Notes under the pieces: generated by a model
Database searches by the model: none
The model's input: only the letters and a program-made list of their open reading frames with translations
Told to the model about the DNA's origin: nothing
Source of the DNA: CAZVWQ01 sp964631275
GTDB lineage: Bacteria > Patescibacteriota > JACMRA01
Assembly (NCBI GenBank): GCA_964631275.1
Contig: CAZVWQ010000002.1
Location: 38,054 to 102,053, forward strand
Reading direction: 5' to 3'
Length of the DNA: 64,000 nt
Shown here: positions 43,958 through 54,074 of the stretch, piece by piece
How positions within the stretch are numbered: the first letter of the stretch is position 1
Layout of the letters: each line of letters opens with the position of its first letter
Position numbers and translations under genes: made by a program

Positions 43958-46900
43958 TTATATTTTTACCCCTTCTCTAGTGCAAGTAGATTGGCCAGTT
44001 TTATTATTTGAAATATTAGTTATGCCTAGTTTTTTATAAGCATCAATAACAAACTGTGTGCTATGTTCATAACCTCCATTACTACTTCCACCAGCTTTTA
44101 TTTTTATGTCTACATGTGCACCATAGGATTCTCCTGTATTACCCATTATACCAATTATATTACCAGCTGAAACTCTATCACCTACTTTGAGGTTAGAAGG
44201 CTGTCTAAGATGATGAAACCTATATTCTTTACCATCTGCCCCTCTAATAAAGATAGAATTACCCCCTGCTCCTCTAGAACCAACAAAACTAACTTCTCCA
44301 GCAATCGGTGAAGGAATAAAAGGGTCTCCATTTGGATTTCTTAAAACATAATCCGTACCCCAATGAGTTCCGTTACGGTATTCTCTAGGAGAATAAAAAC
44401 AATCTGTAATTATTAGCTGCCATCTGGATAGCTCATCTTTGCCTAAACAATCTTCTCCATCATTACAAATTGCACCTATGTTAGCTAAACTTGTTCCTGA
44501 TAAATCAGCACTTGGATTAGGGCAATAAGCAGGTTTTTTTGAATTACTTGCCATCTCAGAATTAGTTTCTACTGTATTTGTTTCTTTGGGCTGGTCTTTT
44601 TCATTTTCTGATCCCTCACCTTGTCCATCGTCAGCTTGAGCAAAATAAAATAAATTAGAATTATTATTAGTTAATTTGTTTCTTAATTCTATTTCAGTTA
44701 AAGCTTGTTGCTCAACCCCGCTAGCACAAGTAATTATCTGAAAGTTTTTAAAAGCCGCTTCACCGTAATCTCTATCACAGGTACCGTTACCATCACAGCC
44801 ACTACCCAGCCATCTAGCTGTGGCTCCATAGATGGGGTGCTTATCTGGAAAAGCATTCATTCTTTTTTTGTCTTCATATCCGGCTTCTATCACAGCCATC
44901 TGCAAAGCTCTGTGGCTCAAGTTTTTGCCATTTTCGTCTGGACCACCACTGACAGTAAATTGATTTATAGTTGGAATGTATCCTAGAGCAACCATGGCCC
45001 ACCCTCCATTACCAAGACTTGAATCATAGCCGTGCCCAGGACATAATTGAGCTACTCCAAAGCATCCAATCCCATTGATAGTTCCAGGCCCCCAAATATC
45101 TTCTTTACCTCCAGTTTCGGTAGCCATTAGAGTAATAACAAAGGTTATAGTCTCTTGACTTACTCCAGCTTCATTACCAGCATTAATAACTTCTTTGATG
45201 TGTCTTACTGGAATTTGACCATCTTGACTAACTCGACCAGCATTACCTCTCCAAAGAGTAATTGTTTCATCATCTGATTTATCATCAATTAAAGCTTTTA
45301 AACACTGAGAAATTTCTCCAACATTAGCTGTCCTGCTAGAAGTTCCACCAGCCGCCAGAATACAGCCACAGTCGTCAGCTCCTGCAGACAAAAATTCGAT
45401 AGATCCAGAAGACCCTTGAGTTTCTAGATCTTCTAATTTTGTACTACCACCACTGTAATACCACTCCCAAGACTCATAGTCAGATCCGTTAGACCCATCA
45501 TTAGATAATTCGAAGCCATAAGTCTCAGCATTATTTTGTAACGACCTAAAGGCTTGAGTATTTTGGAAAGAGTTATCTAGAGCGTTGTTGTTTTCGGAGG
45601 TTGTAAAATCAACTACCAAGCCTGTAGCATGTTTTGAAAAACCAGGAGGGGCAGAGACAGTAGCTCTGGCTAAGTAGGCTTCTTTAGCCGCTTCGTATTC
45701 AGGAGTACCTTCTGTCCAAGAATCTTGGAATATTCTATCGTTTGGGATTGGGTTAGTTACACTACTACTTGAATTAAAATAAGTTCCTACCTGGTCATTA
45801 TAGCTTCGATACAAAGAAGTAGGGTTTAGATTAACTCCATCTCTATTTGCAGCAGCTATCATTTCGTTTAGTTTTGATTGTAACTCTGAGTTTACAGAGC
45901 CTGTATCTTCGTAGCCTTGATAACCTCTCTCAGCTCCTATTTCAGCTAAAAACTGCTTATGCTTGTCACTCAGGGATTCGTAGCTACTTGGTCTAGTCTG
46001 AGCCTTAGTCTGTATCGGTCTGATTATTAGACTTGGATCAAGAAAGACTCCTTGAGAATCTTTTTCATCTGGATCATCTGAGCCTGAGGCATTTTCTTCG
46101 TCTCTGTCATCTTGATCAAAATCTGTACTAGTCTCTAAAATAGAGCTGTGAGCTTGGCCGATTGGGCAGCACCAGATATTAGAGAAATTACCTCCAACTC
46201 CACTACCTCCGCTAGGAGAAATTCCGTCAGAATATTTATAGTCGCCTTGCCTTTGAGCTACCATTGCCACATGAAAATGGTGTGTATGAGCCCAACCTTC
46301 GTTTATAAATATCCCTCCAATATCCCCATCATTTTGCACACTTCTAGAGCTACTTCCAGTATCAGAAACTTTGGTCTTACCTTTTGAATTTAAATGATTC
46401 TTAAAATGTTTATTAGCTATAAACTGACTACCTACACCAGATCCGTAAGCAATATCATAAACACCTTCAAACAAATTAGCAGCTTCTTGATCCACTATTC
46501 CAGCATCTGTAATATTACCAATATCAACATGCCGTCTAATTCTAGGATCGGGTGTATTCCCGTTATTAACCGCTTTGTCAGGATAACCACCAGCCCATCT
46601 AGCTCCTCTGCCACTAGTTTTAAAGCCTTTTATTGGTTCTCCCTTTATATCGCTTAATCTGCCAACACCCCAAATATCAACAGCCCGACTTGGGTTTACA
46701 TGGTCTCCACTACCTCTTCCCCAATCTCTTGGGCCGGTAACCAAGGCAAAGCCCGCACGATGAACATTATCCAGGAATTGTACAATATTAAAGTCGAACT
46801 GCCCGTTTCTAATTGCACTCTCAGTATTGCTAGTAATTGGCCTAACTTGATAAAATTCACCGTTTTTGTAGTAGTCCGCTACACGATTTCTTACAGCTTG

Positions 46901-49900
46901 CTCATCCTCTTGAGCAGATACTTCTACAGGTCTTAAGAAATTAAGAGGGTTGAGATTAGATAAATTAAAATCATTAAAGCCAACCTGATTGTCAGCTATT
47001 TGTACGTCTGAACCACCACAGCCTTCTCTAATTCTCTCATAAGTATTACTGTTGAAATACTCTCTTAAAACTGGCTGGCCTCTTTGTTTTTTTCGGCAGA
47101 TCTCATGAATGCCCGAACCGCAAGAGGCTCTATCTCCATATGCTTGATCGTAGTGATCAATAGCTTCTAATTGCCTTTCTACTTCTTGAGTCCAAGTGTT
47201 ACCATTACTAGCCAAGGTAGACTCAATAATTCTTAAATGTTCAATCGGCTTGACTCCACTACTGAATTGCAAACCTGACTGGTTAACCACTGATACTACA
47301 TCAGTCCCAAAGTAGCTACGCAAAACACTTTCAGGTGCTGCTCCCCGAGTTACTAGCCTAGCATACTGAGCTTTGTCTTGCATGACTTCATCTTTTTCAT
47401 AGACTGACTGACATTGACTAATACTAATCTCTGGAAAAACTTGATTTGTTCGGTAACAAACCGAATCTGCAGCAGTACTGGTTAGTTCTCTAAGTGGAAT
47501 TTGGTATTTACCGACACAAGGTCCACTACAATAATTAGCTCTCATACCCAATCCAGCTCCACTAGTCTCCATAGCACTAATCATCGTTATATAAGCAGTA
47601 AAAGCTCTAGGAATATCGGAAGGAATCCAACTTGGGCTTCTTCCCTTAGCTCCACCAGTAGCGGTGACTAGTCTAGATCCGCAATCAAAGCCTTCTCCAG
47701 GTGTACCGCCAGCTACCCCACCCCCACCATTCTCCGCTAAAGTATACGTTCCATCAGGATTTTTGATGTAGGCTACATATCCAGCCGGGCAGCTAAATCC
47801 CGGAGACTGATCTTTACAACCTAACTGATCTGCAAAAAACTTTTTGACTATACTATCAGGTACTTCGATGCCAAAAAATCCATTAATAACCACTCTAGCT
47901 CCAGTAATTGCGTTATTTTTACCTCCAATAATTCTTTCAGCAGCATAAAAAGAAGGTTCAAAAACTTTATCTCTAACATTCTCTAAAGGTATACAATAGA
48001 CTCCAATTACAGTTATAAAAAACAAAGCTAAAACTGCAGCTATTATCAAAATCACAGCCAAGACCGGACCACCCACTGTAGTCAAAAAGCCACCAACAGC
48101 ATTCACTGCCGCCGAAGTAGCCTGAATAGTCATTTTTTGAGCGGCCCTACCCGCTGTTCTTCCAACCTTCTTAACCCCTTCTGTAGCTAGATCTTTAGCT
48201 TTTTGGTAGGCTTGGTCTTTGAGATTGTCAGCTAGACTGCGATTATCAATTAACCTTTCTTCGATTTCTGCTCTTTCTGAAGCAGTTAAGCTAGGATCAT
48301 TAAGAGCTTCGTATTGTCTGATTTGCTCGTCTTTGCCTTCGACTTGTCTATCAATACCAACTTTATCTGTTTGTAGATTATCAAAGAATTCATCGTCTTT
48401 AGCCTGATCTCTGTCAATTCGAGCATCCTTGTAGCGAGTTGCTCTACCACCCAGGTCAGGGCCGTCAGTTCTATCTAAGTCCATAGGTCCGAGTTCTCCA
48501 CCTTCGCCTTCTGACCTGTTTGGTAATCTGTACCTACCTAGAGGACTTAAGTTTAGCATAGCTGGAGTTGTTCTACCAGTTGCCGCTTGAGCCCTATAAG
48601 CATCATTATCTAATTTGTTACCTGCTAGAACTTCATTTCTTTGATCTTGGTATTCTCCATTAAGTTGTTGATCACCTGGACTAGCAGAATCAAAATTCTC
48701 TTGCCCTCGCCAATAAGTATCTAATTCATAAGGATCTAAGATACTTTTGTTACCATTATCATCAACTATTTGTTCTAAAGCCTCATCTTCTTTCCTTAGT
48801 TTTTCTAAATCTAAAGATGCAACCTCTTTAGCCTGACGTCTCTTTGAATCTCTAATTTCACCTTGCAAATCAGCTGTTTTTCTACGAAATGTGCTTGGCT
48901 CAAACCTATCTTCTTGATTTATGTCTCTGCCTAATTGTTGATAAACTGGATCACTAGGATCCGGACCTTCGGACGGCAAGACTATAATTGGAGGCTTAAC
49001 AAACGGTGGTATGATCTCTTGCTCTGGTATTTGTGATACTTTTTCATCTGGAGAGACAGAAATTGTGCCAACTGGAGAAAGTTGAGGATTCAAACTTGAG
49101 CTTCGTCGCCTTCGTCTACGTTCCCCTCCTTGATCTACTCTTGAGGTAGGACTTTGAGATATTCCTGGACTCGGAATATTACTAACTCCTTGAGAATTAA
49201 CACCAGCAGCAGAAGATGGCTTAGAAACTACCGTATTAGCTTCGTCGGTCGGACCAGCCACAGCACTAACAACACCCAAAGCTAGAGCTGCTTGAACTAA
49301 CCTAGCTCCTAAGTCAAAATTTGACGGAGTAGTTGAAACACCACCGTTTATGTTTATATCAAATTCACTAACTCTAGCCGCAACTTGTTGTTGCATATAC
49401 CCAAAACCCTCTCGATCCTTAGGAATTGAAACTCCAGCTTTTTGGTAGTTTTGTTCCAATCTTTGCCTGATAATCTCTTCGATTTCATTTTGATCAAAGT
49501 CTTTAGCCTGCACTTCTCTAGCTACTTGAGCAGTTGTACATTCTTCAATCACCTGATTTACTTGATCCGGAGTTAAAACTCCAACAGCAACTTTAACCTG
49601 GTTTCGCTTAAATCTATCAGTAACTTGTTCAACTCTTTGCAAAGCAAACTCCGGGCTAAGAGCCTTTTTACTTGCCTTTTTTTGTTGGTTAATTAATTTC
49701 AAAGCCGTAGCCCTAACAAAATCTTCAGAAACCTGAGAAGCCCTTTCTTGGTTTTGAGGTTGCTGAGGGTCTTCGGATTCTTGTTTTTTTACAATTTCCT
49801 GTCTGATTCTTTGATCTAACTCTTGAGCTAAATTATCTATTTCCTTTTCTTCATCTTGCCTTAGCTTTTCTAATCTTTGGTCAATTGGGTTATCCTGAGA

Positions 49901-51016
49901 GTCTGGTTCTTCTTTTGGTAAACTAGTAGAAATTACTTCTGGACTGCTATTTGCTTCTGGATCCGAATTCAAAGTTTCAGTTTGATCTAGGATACCGCCC
50001 GCCGCTGGAGTTTGCTCAGAAACTTGCCCCTGAGATTCTTGTCCAGTTGGAATAGGTTCTAAAATTTGACCTTCCTTATTTTGCCCAAAATTAGTTGGCT
50101 CCATATTTGGACTTTTTGGATCCTTAGAAGTAGTTGTTTGCACTCTTCGAGTTTTTTGATCTAAACTTGTTTGAGAAGCTTTCATCGCAGCTGTTACCGC
50201 AGCACCCGCAGCTAAACCTCCTGTTCCAGCCATGGCTTTGCGAGCAAATTCTACAGCTTCATTTTGACCTTCTTCTTGCTCATTTTTATCACCTTCTTCT
50301 ACCTTTCTCAAAAGCTCCAAAATCCTATCACTAACTTCTTTTTCTTGTTCTTTATAAAAAACGTTAGCTAAATACTTAGTAAATAAAATTTCAATTATAG
50401 CTTGAGACTCAAAAAATTCGAGATCTAATCCCTGTCTAGTTGAATTAAGACTGACCTTTAGAGTATTTTCTAAAGCTTCAAGAACTATTTCTTTTGTTCC
50501 TTCTAGATTAATCTGTCTACTAATCTCAAGAATTCTAACAGCTCTCAAGTCTTTCTCTAACTCCAAAAGACTATTTACCTGACTGCTAAGATCTAAATTT
50601 TTTAATTTGGTTTTAAATAAACTAAATAATTGATTAACGAAAAGTAAGAAGGTCTCGTTAATTTTTTGTTGGTCACTATTTCCACCTGAGTTATTAGCCT
50701 GTTTGCCAGTGACATTACTATTGATAAAAATATAAAACAAAGCGGCTTTAATCTGATTTAGATTATCAGCTCCTTCGCTACCTACCAGAAGACTTAGTTG
50801 ATTTCCATTATTAATTGTATTTAGGACAGACTCAACAAATCGATATTCGAATAAATAATCTTCTTTAGAAGTAATCCTATCGTTTTGTATTTTGAGTATC
50901 TCTAACAAAGCTTCAGAGTTAGAACCAACATAAAAATCAAATCTATACTCACCAAAGCCAAAGCTCTCTGGAGAATTTGTTTTTAATTCGGTAATTTTTG
51001 TAGTGTTTTGAAGCAC
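43958..51016 (-). CDS. Giant membrane-anchored multi-domain cell-wall hydrolase
   Basis: 2352 residues from a GTG start. Residues 1-250 are helical. About 260-960 is Gln/Glu/Pro/Arg-rich, disordered or coiled, with a basic RRRRRR patch. A membrane helix spans about 973-1000. Outside, in order: a lysozyme-like domain near 1130-1260 (SAMETSG, GKYQI); an M15-like domain with HVNPSRAVD near 1438 and HFH near 1574; a VanY-like M15 domain with SKHATGLVVD near 1793 but ESWEW near 1848 where EPWHW is usual; a second lysozyme-like domain near 1955-2070 (ATETGG, GVAQL); a C-terminal M23 domain with HWGTD near 2217 and GAHVDIK near 2298 where GPHLHFE is usual. It probably remodels or breaches peptidoglycan. 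Big proteins of this build occur beside type IV secretion-like genes in related organisms, but none is adjacent here. Confidence 0.8.
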   Translation of the reverse strand: MLQNTTKITELKTNSPESFGFGEYRFDFYVGSNSEALLEILKIQNDRITSKEDYLFEYRFVESVLNTINNGNQLSLLVGSEGADNLNQIKAALFYIFINSNVTGKQANNSGGNSDQQKINETFLLFVNQLFSLFKTKLKNLDLSSQVNSLLELEKDLRAVRILEISRQINLEGTKEIVLEALENTLKVSLNSTRQGLDLEFFESQAIIEILFTKYLANVFYKEQEKEVSDRILELLRKVEEGDKNEQEEGQNEAVEFARKAMAGTGGLAAGAAVTAAMKASQTSLDQKTRRVQTTTSKDPKSPNMEPTNFGQNKEGQILEPIPTGQESQGQVSEQTPAAGGILDQTETLNSDPEANSSPEVISTSLPKEEPDSQDNPIDQRLEKLRQDEEKEIDNLAQELDQRIRQEIVKKQESEDPQQPQNQERASQVSEDFVRATALKLINQQKKASKKALSPEFALQRVEQVTDRFKRNQVKVAVGVLTPDQVNQVIEECTTAQVAREVQAKDFDQNEIEEIIRQRLEQNYQKAGVSIPKDREGFGYMQQQVAARVSEFDININGGVSTTPSNFDLGARLVQAALALGVVSAVAGPTDEANTVVSKPSSAAGVNSQGVSNIPSPGISQSPTSRVDQGGERRRRRRSSSLNPQLSPVGTISVSPDEKVSQIPEQEIIPPFVKPPIIVLPSEGPDPSDPVYQQLGRDINQEDRFEPSTFRRKTADLQGEIRDSKRRQAKEVASLDLEKLRKEDEALEQIVDDNGNKSILDPYELDTYWRGQENFDSASPGDQQLNGEYQDQRNEVLAGNKLDNDAYRAQAATGRTTPAMLNLSPLGRYRLPNRSEGEGGELGPMDLDRTDGPDLGGRATRYKDARIDRDQAKDDEFFDNLQTDKVGIDRQVEGKDEQIRQYEALNDPSLTASERAEIEERLIDNRSLADNLKDQAYQKAKDLATEGVKKVGRTAGRAAQKMTIQATSAAVNAVGGFLTTVGGPVLAVILIIAAVLALFFITVIGVYCIPLENVRDKVFEPSFYAAERIIGGKNNAITGARVVINGFFGIEVPDSIVKKFFADQLGCKDQSPGFSCPAGYVAYIKNPDGTYTLAENGGGGVAGGTPGEGFDCGSRLVTATGGAKGRSPSWIPSDIPRAFTAYITMISAMETSGAGLGMRANYCSGPCVGKYQIPLRELTSTAADSVCYRTNQVFPEISISQCQSVYEKDEVMQDKAQYARLVTRGAAPESVLRSYFGTDVVSVVNQSGLQFSSGVKPIEHLRIIESTLASNGNTWTQEVERQLEAIDHYDQAYGDRASCGSGIHEICRKKQRGQPVLREYFNSNTYERIREGCGGSDVQIADNQVGFNDFNLSNLNPLNFLRPVEVSAQEDEQAVRNRVADYYKNGEFYQVRPITSNTESAIRNGQFDFNIVQFLDNVHRAGFALVTGPRDWGRGSGDHVNPSRAVDIWGVGRLSDIKGEPIKGFKTSGRGARWAGGYPDKAVNNGNTPDPRIRRHVDIGNITDAGIVDQEAANLFEGVYDIAYGSGVGSQFIANKHFKNHLNSKGKTKVSDTGSSSRSVQNDGDIGGIFINEGWAHTHHFHVAMVAQRQGDYKYSDGISPSGGSGVGGNFSNIWCCPIGQAHSSILETSTDFDQDDRDEENASGSDDPDEKDSQGVFLDPSLIIRPIQTKAQTRPSSYESLSDKHKQFLAEIGAERGYQGYEDTGSVNSELQSKLNEMIAAANRDGVNLNPTSLYRSYNDQVGTYFNSSSSVTNPIPNDRIFQDSWTEGTPEYEAAKEAYLARATVSAPPGFSKHATGLVVDFTTSENNNALDNSFQNTQAFRSLQNNAETYGFELSNDGSNGSDYESWEWYYSGGSTKLEDLETQGSSGSIEFLSAGADDCGCILAAGGTSSRTANVGEISQCLKALIDDKSDDETITLWRGNAGRVSQDGQIPVRHIKEVINAGNEAGVSQETITFVITLMATETGGKEDIWGPGTINGIGCFGVAQLCPGHGYDSSLGNGGWAMVALGYIPTINQFTVSGGPDENGKNLSHRALQMAVIEAGYEDKKRMNAFPDKHPIYGATARWLGSGCDGNGTCDRDYGEAAFKNFQIITCASGVEQQALTEIELRNKLTNNNSNLFYFAQADDGQGEGSENEKDQPKETNTVETNSEMASNSKKPAYCPNPSADLSGTSLANIGAICNDGEDCLGKDELSRWQLIITDCFYSPREYRNGTHWGTDYVLRNPNGDPFIPSPIAGEVSFVGSRGAGGNSIFIRGADGKEYRFHHLRQPSNLKVGDRVSAGNIIGIMGNTGESYGAHVDIKIKAGGSSNGGYEHSTQFVIDAYKKLGITNISNNKTGQSTCTREGVKI

Positions 51017-51193
51017 TTTTTTTTAATTTTGGTTTTTGTTAGAGTGTTTTGACCAAACTTCTAAAAATCTTTATTCCAACTAAAAAATATTAATAGTCTG
51101 TATATTTTTTTGTAATTGCAGTATATTACACAAAATTAGTTTTTACAAGAGTCAAAATTACTGCAGTACAAGTAAATACTATATAGCCAAATA

Positions 51194-51219
51194 AAAAACC
51201 AGCCTTTTAGGGCTGGAAA
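51194..51219 (-). terminator. Intrinsic terminator, minus strand
   Basis: CCAGCC-CTAAAA-GGCTGG followed by TTTTTTATTT on the minus strand. It lies 40 bases after the frameshifted small gene at 51259-51511 and upstream of the giant hydrolase gene. Confidence 0.85.
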
Positions 51220-51258
51220 CATAAAATAGAGAGACTTATTTTAAGTGTTTATCTGGTT

Positions 51259-51511
51259 CTAACTTTCTAAATTCTCTAACATACTTTTTAAATTCTTTAA
51301 TTCCTCTGACATCCTAGTTATTGTTTCTCTCATCTTTTTGGCTTTTTCGCTATCTAATTTCAATTTCCCATTGGCAATCATATTGTCATACATTTTCAAG
51401 TATCTAATATATATTTTCTTTTTGGGTACCAATTTTACCTTTTAATCTATCAATTTCGCTTGCATTTGGATTGTCGTTAAGCCAAGCACGACCTTTTTCT
51501 ATTTTAGCCAT
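51259..51511 (-). pseudogene. Small coiled-coil gene with a -1/+1 frameshift
   Basis: The frame starts MAKIEKGRAWLNDNPNASEI at 51511 and breaks near 51415. A second frame continues KMYDNMIANGKLKLDSEKAK, then MRETITRMSEELKNL, to TAG at 51259. Joined, it makes about 84 residues with a helical C-terminal half. It has a proper terminator, so it was recently a gene. A sequencing error or a frameshift in nature are equally possible. Confidence 0.55.
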
Positions 51512-51563
51512 AAAAATTATATTTTTGTTTTTATTTAAAATTTTTTATGCAGAACTGCACAGG

Positions 51564-51752
51564 CTAATTATTTTTTATATATATAATAGTCAAATATATC
51601 CATCTTCTATGCTTTTTTAGCTTTGTTTCAAGGTTTGTGGGGTCGTGGAGAGAGTTATTACCATCAAATCTCAGATTTTTACTCAGTAGGTCTACAACCG
51701 TTACGGTTTCAAATTCTGTACAATTTTCTGTATTCTTTTGTTTAACAAACAA
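51564..51752 (-). CDS. Possible small protein or remnant
   Basis: 62 residues, containing VTVVDLLSKNLRFDGNNSLH and HDPTNLETKLKKHRRW. The base composition is less AT-rich than the surroundings and the peptide looks protein-like, but there is no recognised family and the end is AT-rich and hydrophobic. It may be a fragment. Confidence 0.3.
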   Translation of the reverse strand: MFVKQKNTENCTEFETVTVVDLLSKNLRFDGNNSLHDPTNLETKLKKHRRWIYLTIIYIKNN

Positions 51753-51925
51753 TTATTTTATTAACACTTGACATGTTTTTTGGTTTGTTTTAGAGATTTT
51801 ACTCCAATTAAATAAATTACTAAACTTAATATCAATTACTTAATTTCTCTAAATCTAATATCAACTTCCATAAATATATACTTTTTAGATTAATTATGAG
51901 TTCTGATTTTTGCTAAAATTTTTTT

Positions 51926-52370
51926 TATACACTTTGAACTAATCATTACGATAATTACCCGTTAAGAGTTTAACTTAAATAAAAAGATTTATTTTTTATG
52001 AAGGGCTAAGTCTAAGGTAATAATGAACAGATTAAATATAAAAAAACGGAAAATCGTTACTTGCAAAAAAGATTTACTTGGTTTTTGTAATAAATAATAT
52101 TTTCTCTAAATTGTGAAATAAAAATGAAAAGTTTTTCAAAGCCTTTAATCTCAAAAATATATGAATCAAAGTTATACCCAAATGTTAACTAAATAATGAT
52201 TTAACTAAAAGTTTTAGTTTAATTAAACAAAAAGACACAGTCAAAAAAATTCACTGAGTAGTTAACAGCTTAGTATATACTCACTGGAAAACAAATTTCA
52301 GTTTTTTGAAGTCTAATTTTTGGTTTCAGTTAGGTTTAAATAAACATCAAAAAGAAATATTTGGAAATTT
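51926..52370. repeat. Repeats B, A and F upstream of the PA14 protein gene
   Basis: 51926-52040 is family B (AATTACCCGTTAAGAGTTTA). 52173-52276 is family A, inverted (ACTCAGTGAA-type core reads TTCACTGAGTAGTTAACAG). About 52280-52370 is family F, inverted (TTTCAGTTTTTTGAAGTCTA). The remainder of 51753-52440 shows nothing else. Confidence 0.55.
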
Positions 52371-52440
52371 AAAAAGTTTTAATTTGGATTAATTTGAGTA
52401 TATATTTAGATATCGTAAATTAGTAAATTAATAAAAACTT

Positions 52441-53508
52441 ATGAAACTTATAAAATCAATAAAATTTATTTTTTTAATTATCTTTATTTTTAGTTCATTT
52501 TTTTTGAATATAAACGTTAAAGCTGACTTTAATTGTAATGACCCTTATTTTAGACAAAATAGAAATACCTTTAGAGCTAGTTATTTTGATAATTTAAGTA
52601 GTAGCGACCCGCGCGGTTACGTTGCAGCACCAACAAAAGTCGAAGAGAGAGTACCTTATATTTCCACTCCAGACGAATTTCTAGGTAATAAAGTTGTACC
52701 AGCACAAAACAGAAATCAAGGAATTCTCTACGAAGGGTGTTTTAATTTTAATAATAGAGATTATACTTTTTTGGCAAGGGCTAATGATATGAGAGTTTTC
52801 GTTAATGACGAGCCTCTCTTTGGTCAGGATCCAAATGTTACTCAGGTAACTTGGAATAATTCCTATACAAGGCCTCAAAGAGTAACCAAAACTATGCCTA
52901 AAGGTCTTAGTAAAATTCAAGTTTATTATCGCCAATCAGGAGACAAATTAATGCAAGAATTGATCTGGAATAAAAATTTTACTAATGTTGGTGGGCCTAA
53001 TTGCTTTAGTAAAAACAACGGTAAAACTATGAGAGTTAGTTTTTTTAATAATTACTACAATTTCGGTATAGCTGGCAATCAACAATTTCCTGATTTGATG
53101 TTAAATAATCAGTTATGTACAAACGATTATTATAACGGTACAAATTCAATTTTGGTAGGCAAAACATTTGATAATTCCGATGACTATAGTATGGGTAGTT
53201 TTTTTCCAGGGATAAATAATGATAACTTCTCAACCACCTTAGAAGCTAGAATAAATTTAGAGAGAGGTACTTATAATTTTTTTGCTAGAGGTGATGACTA
53301 TTTGGATGTAAACATTAGACAAGGATCAAGTAGTGGAGCACAATTAGGTAATTGCAATGTTGATTGGAGAAGTCTAGGAATGAGTATTCGTGATAGTGAC
53401 TGTGCTCAGATAGAAATAACTACGAAAAGACAAAATATTTATATTCGCTTAGATCAAAGAGATAACTTTGGAAAGGCTTGGGCGGAGCTTCTATGGGAAA
53501 AAATTTAG
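52441..53508 (+). CDS. Secreted protein with two PA14-like domains
   Basis: 355 residues. Signal peptide (about 1-28, ending near VKA). Two similar beta domains follow (about 37-180 and 190-355), each with the PA14 pattern: a FRASYFDN or MRVSFFNN start, FLARANDMRVFVND or FFARGDDYLDV in the middle, and LIWNK or LLWEK at the end. PA14 domains bind carbohydrate in adhesins and glycosidases. No enzyme module is attached. Probably a surface or secreted glycan-binding protein. Confidence 0.75.
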   Translation: MKLIKSIKFIFLIIFIFSSFFLNINVKADFNCNDPYFRQNRNTFRASYFDNLSSSDPRGYVAAPTKVEERVPYISTPDEFLGNKVVPAQNRNQGILYEGCFNFNNRDYTFLARANDMRVFVNDEPLFGQDPNVTQVTWNNSYTRPQRVTKTMPKGLSKIQVYYRQSGDKLMQELIWNKNFTNVGGPNCFSKNNGKTMRVSFFNNYYNFGIAGNQQFPDLMLNNQLCTNDYYNGTNSILVGKTFDNSDDYSMGSFFPGINNDNFSTTLEARINLERGTYNFFARGDDYLDVNIRQGSSSGAQLGNCNVDWRSLGMSIRDSDCAQIEITTKRQNIYIRLDQRDNFGKAWAELLWEKI

Positions 53509-53545
53509 AGAGTGTATCTCTTTGTCTTAAAACTATATTTATTTA

Positions 53546-53870
53546 AACCTCCTGCGGCAAAACAAACTTTTCTTGAAAAATAAACTAAAAATCAACAAAA
53601 ATAAAATTTAGTTAAAATTCCTAGTTTAAATTAGACCTCCTGCACTGAAATTTTTATTCGTTTGGTTGAGTAAACAAAAAATTAGAAATTGTAAGTTTTT
53701 AAAAATTCTGAATTATTGTTTTTAATTAGAGGTTAAACAGCTTTACTGCAAGAGGTCTGTTGATTTAATCAGACAAAACTAATAGTCTTGTCCATAACTC
53801 AAATTTACAAAACTTTGACGCCATAAATGGATATTAATCAACAGTAAAAATAGGTTTTGAGACATGATTA
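53546..53870. mobile_element. MITE family H (nested) followed by a family C repeat
   Basis: 53546-53631 is the left end of one H-type element (AAACCTCCTGCGGC). It is interrupted by a 128-bp H copy at 53632-53759 that is almost identical to 8103-8230. 53781-53870 is an inverted family C unit (TAGTCTTGTCC to GAGACATGATTA). The rest of the gap up to 54074 shows no gene. Confidence 0.7.
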
Positions 53871-54074
53871 CAAAGCTTCCGCAGACACCACTATATTTTG
53901 TATTTAATACTTAACTAAAGCTACATTTAGTAGTAAAATTCAATTCTTACGGAAGTCTTGATTACTTACAATTTGTATTCTTGTTTTATTCATAAGGATC
54001 CTGAAATAAGTTTAGGGTAACAGACTATCTAGTTTGAGTAGTGGGTAATCATAACTACTTAAATTTAGCAGAAC

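Noticed and set aside
44705..50334. Several plus-strand frames of 60-90 codons opposite the giant hydrolase
   Set aside because: They are shadows of a strongly coding minus-strand frame, with no signal or family of their own.
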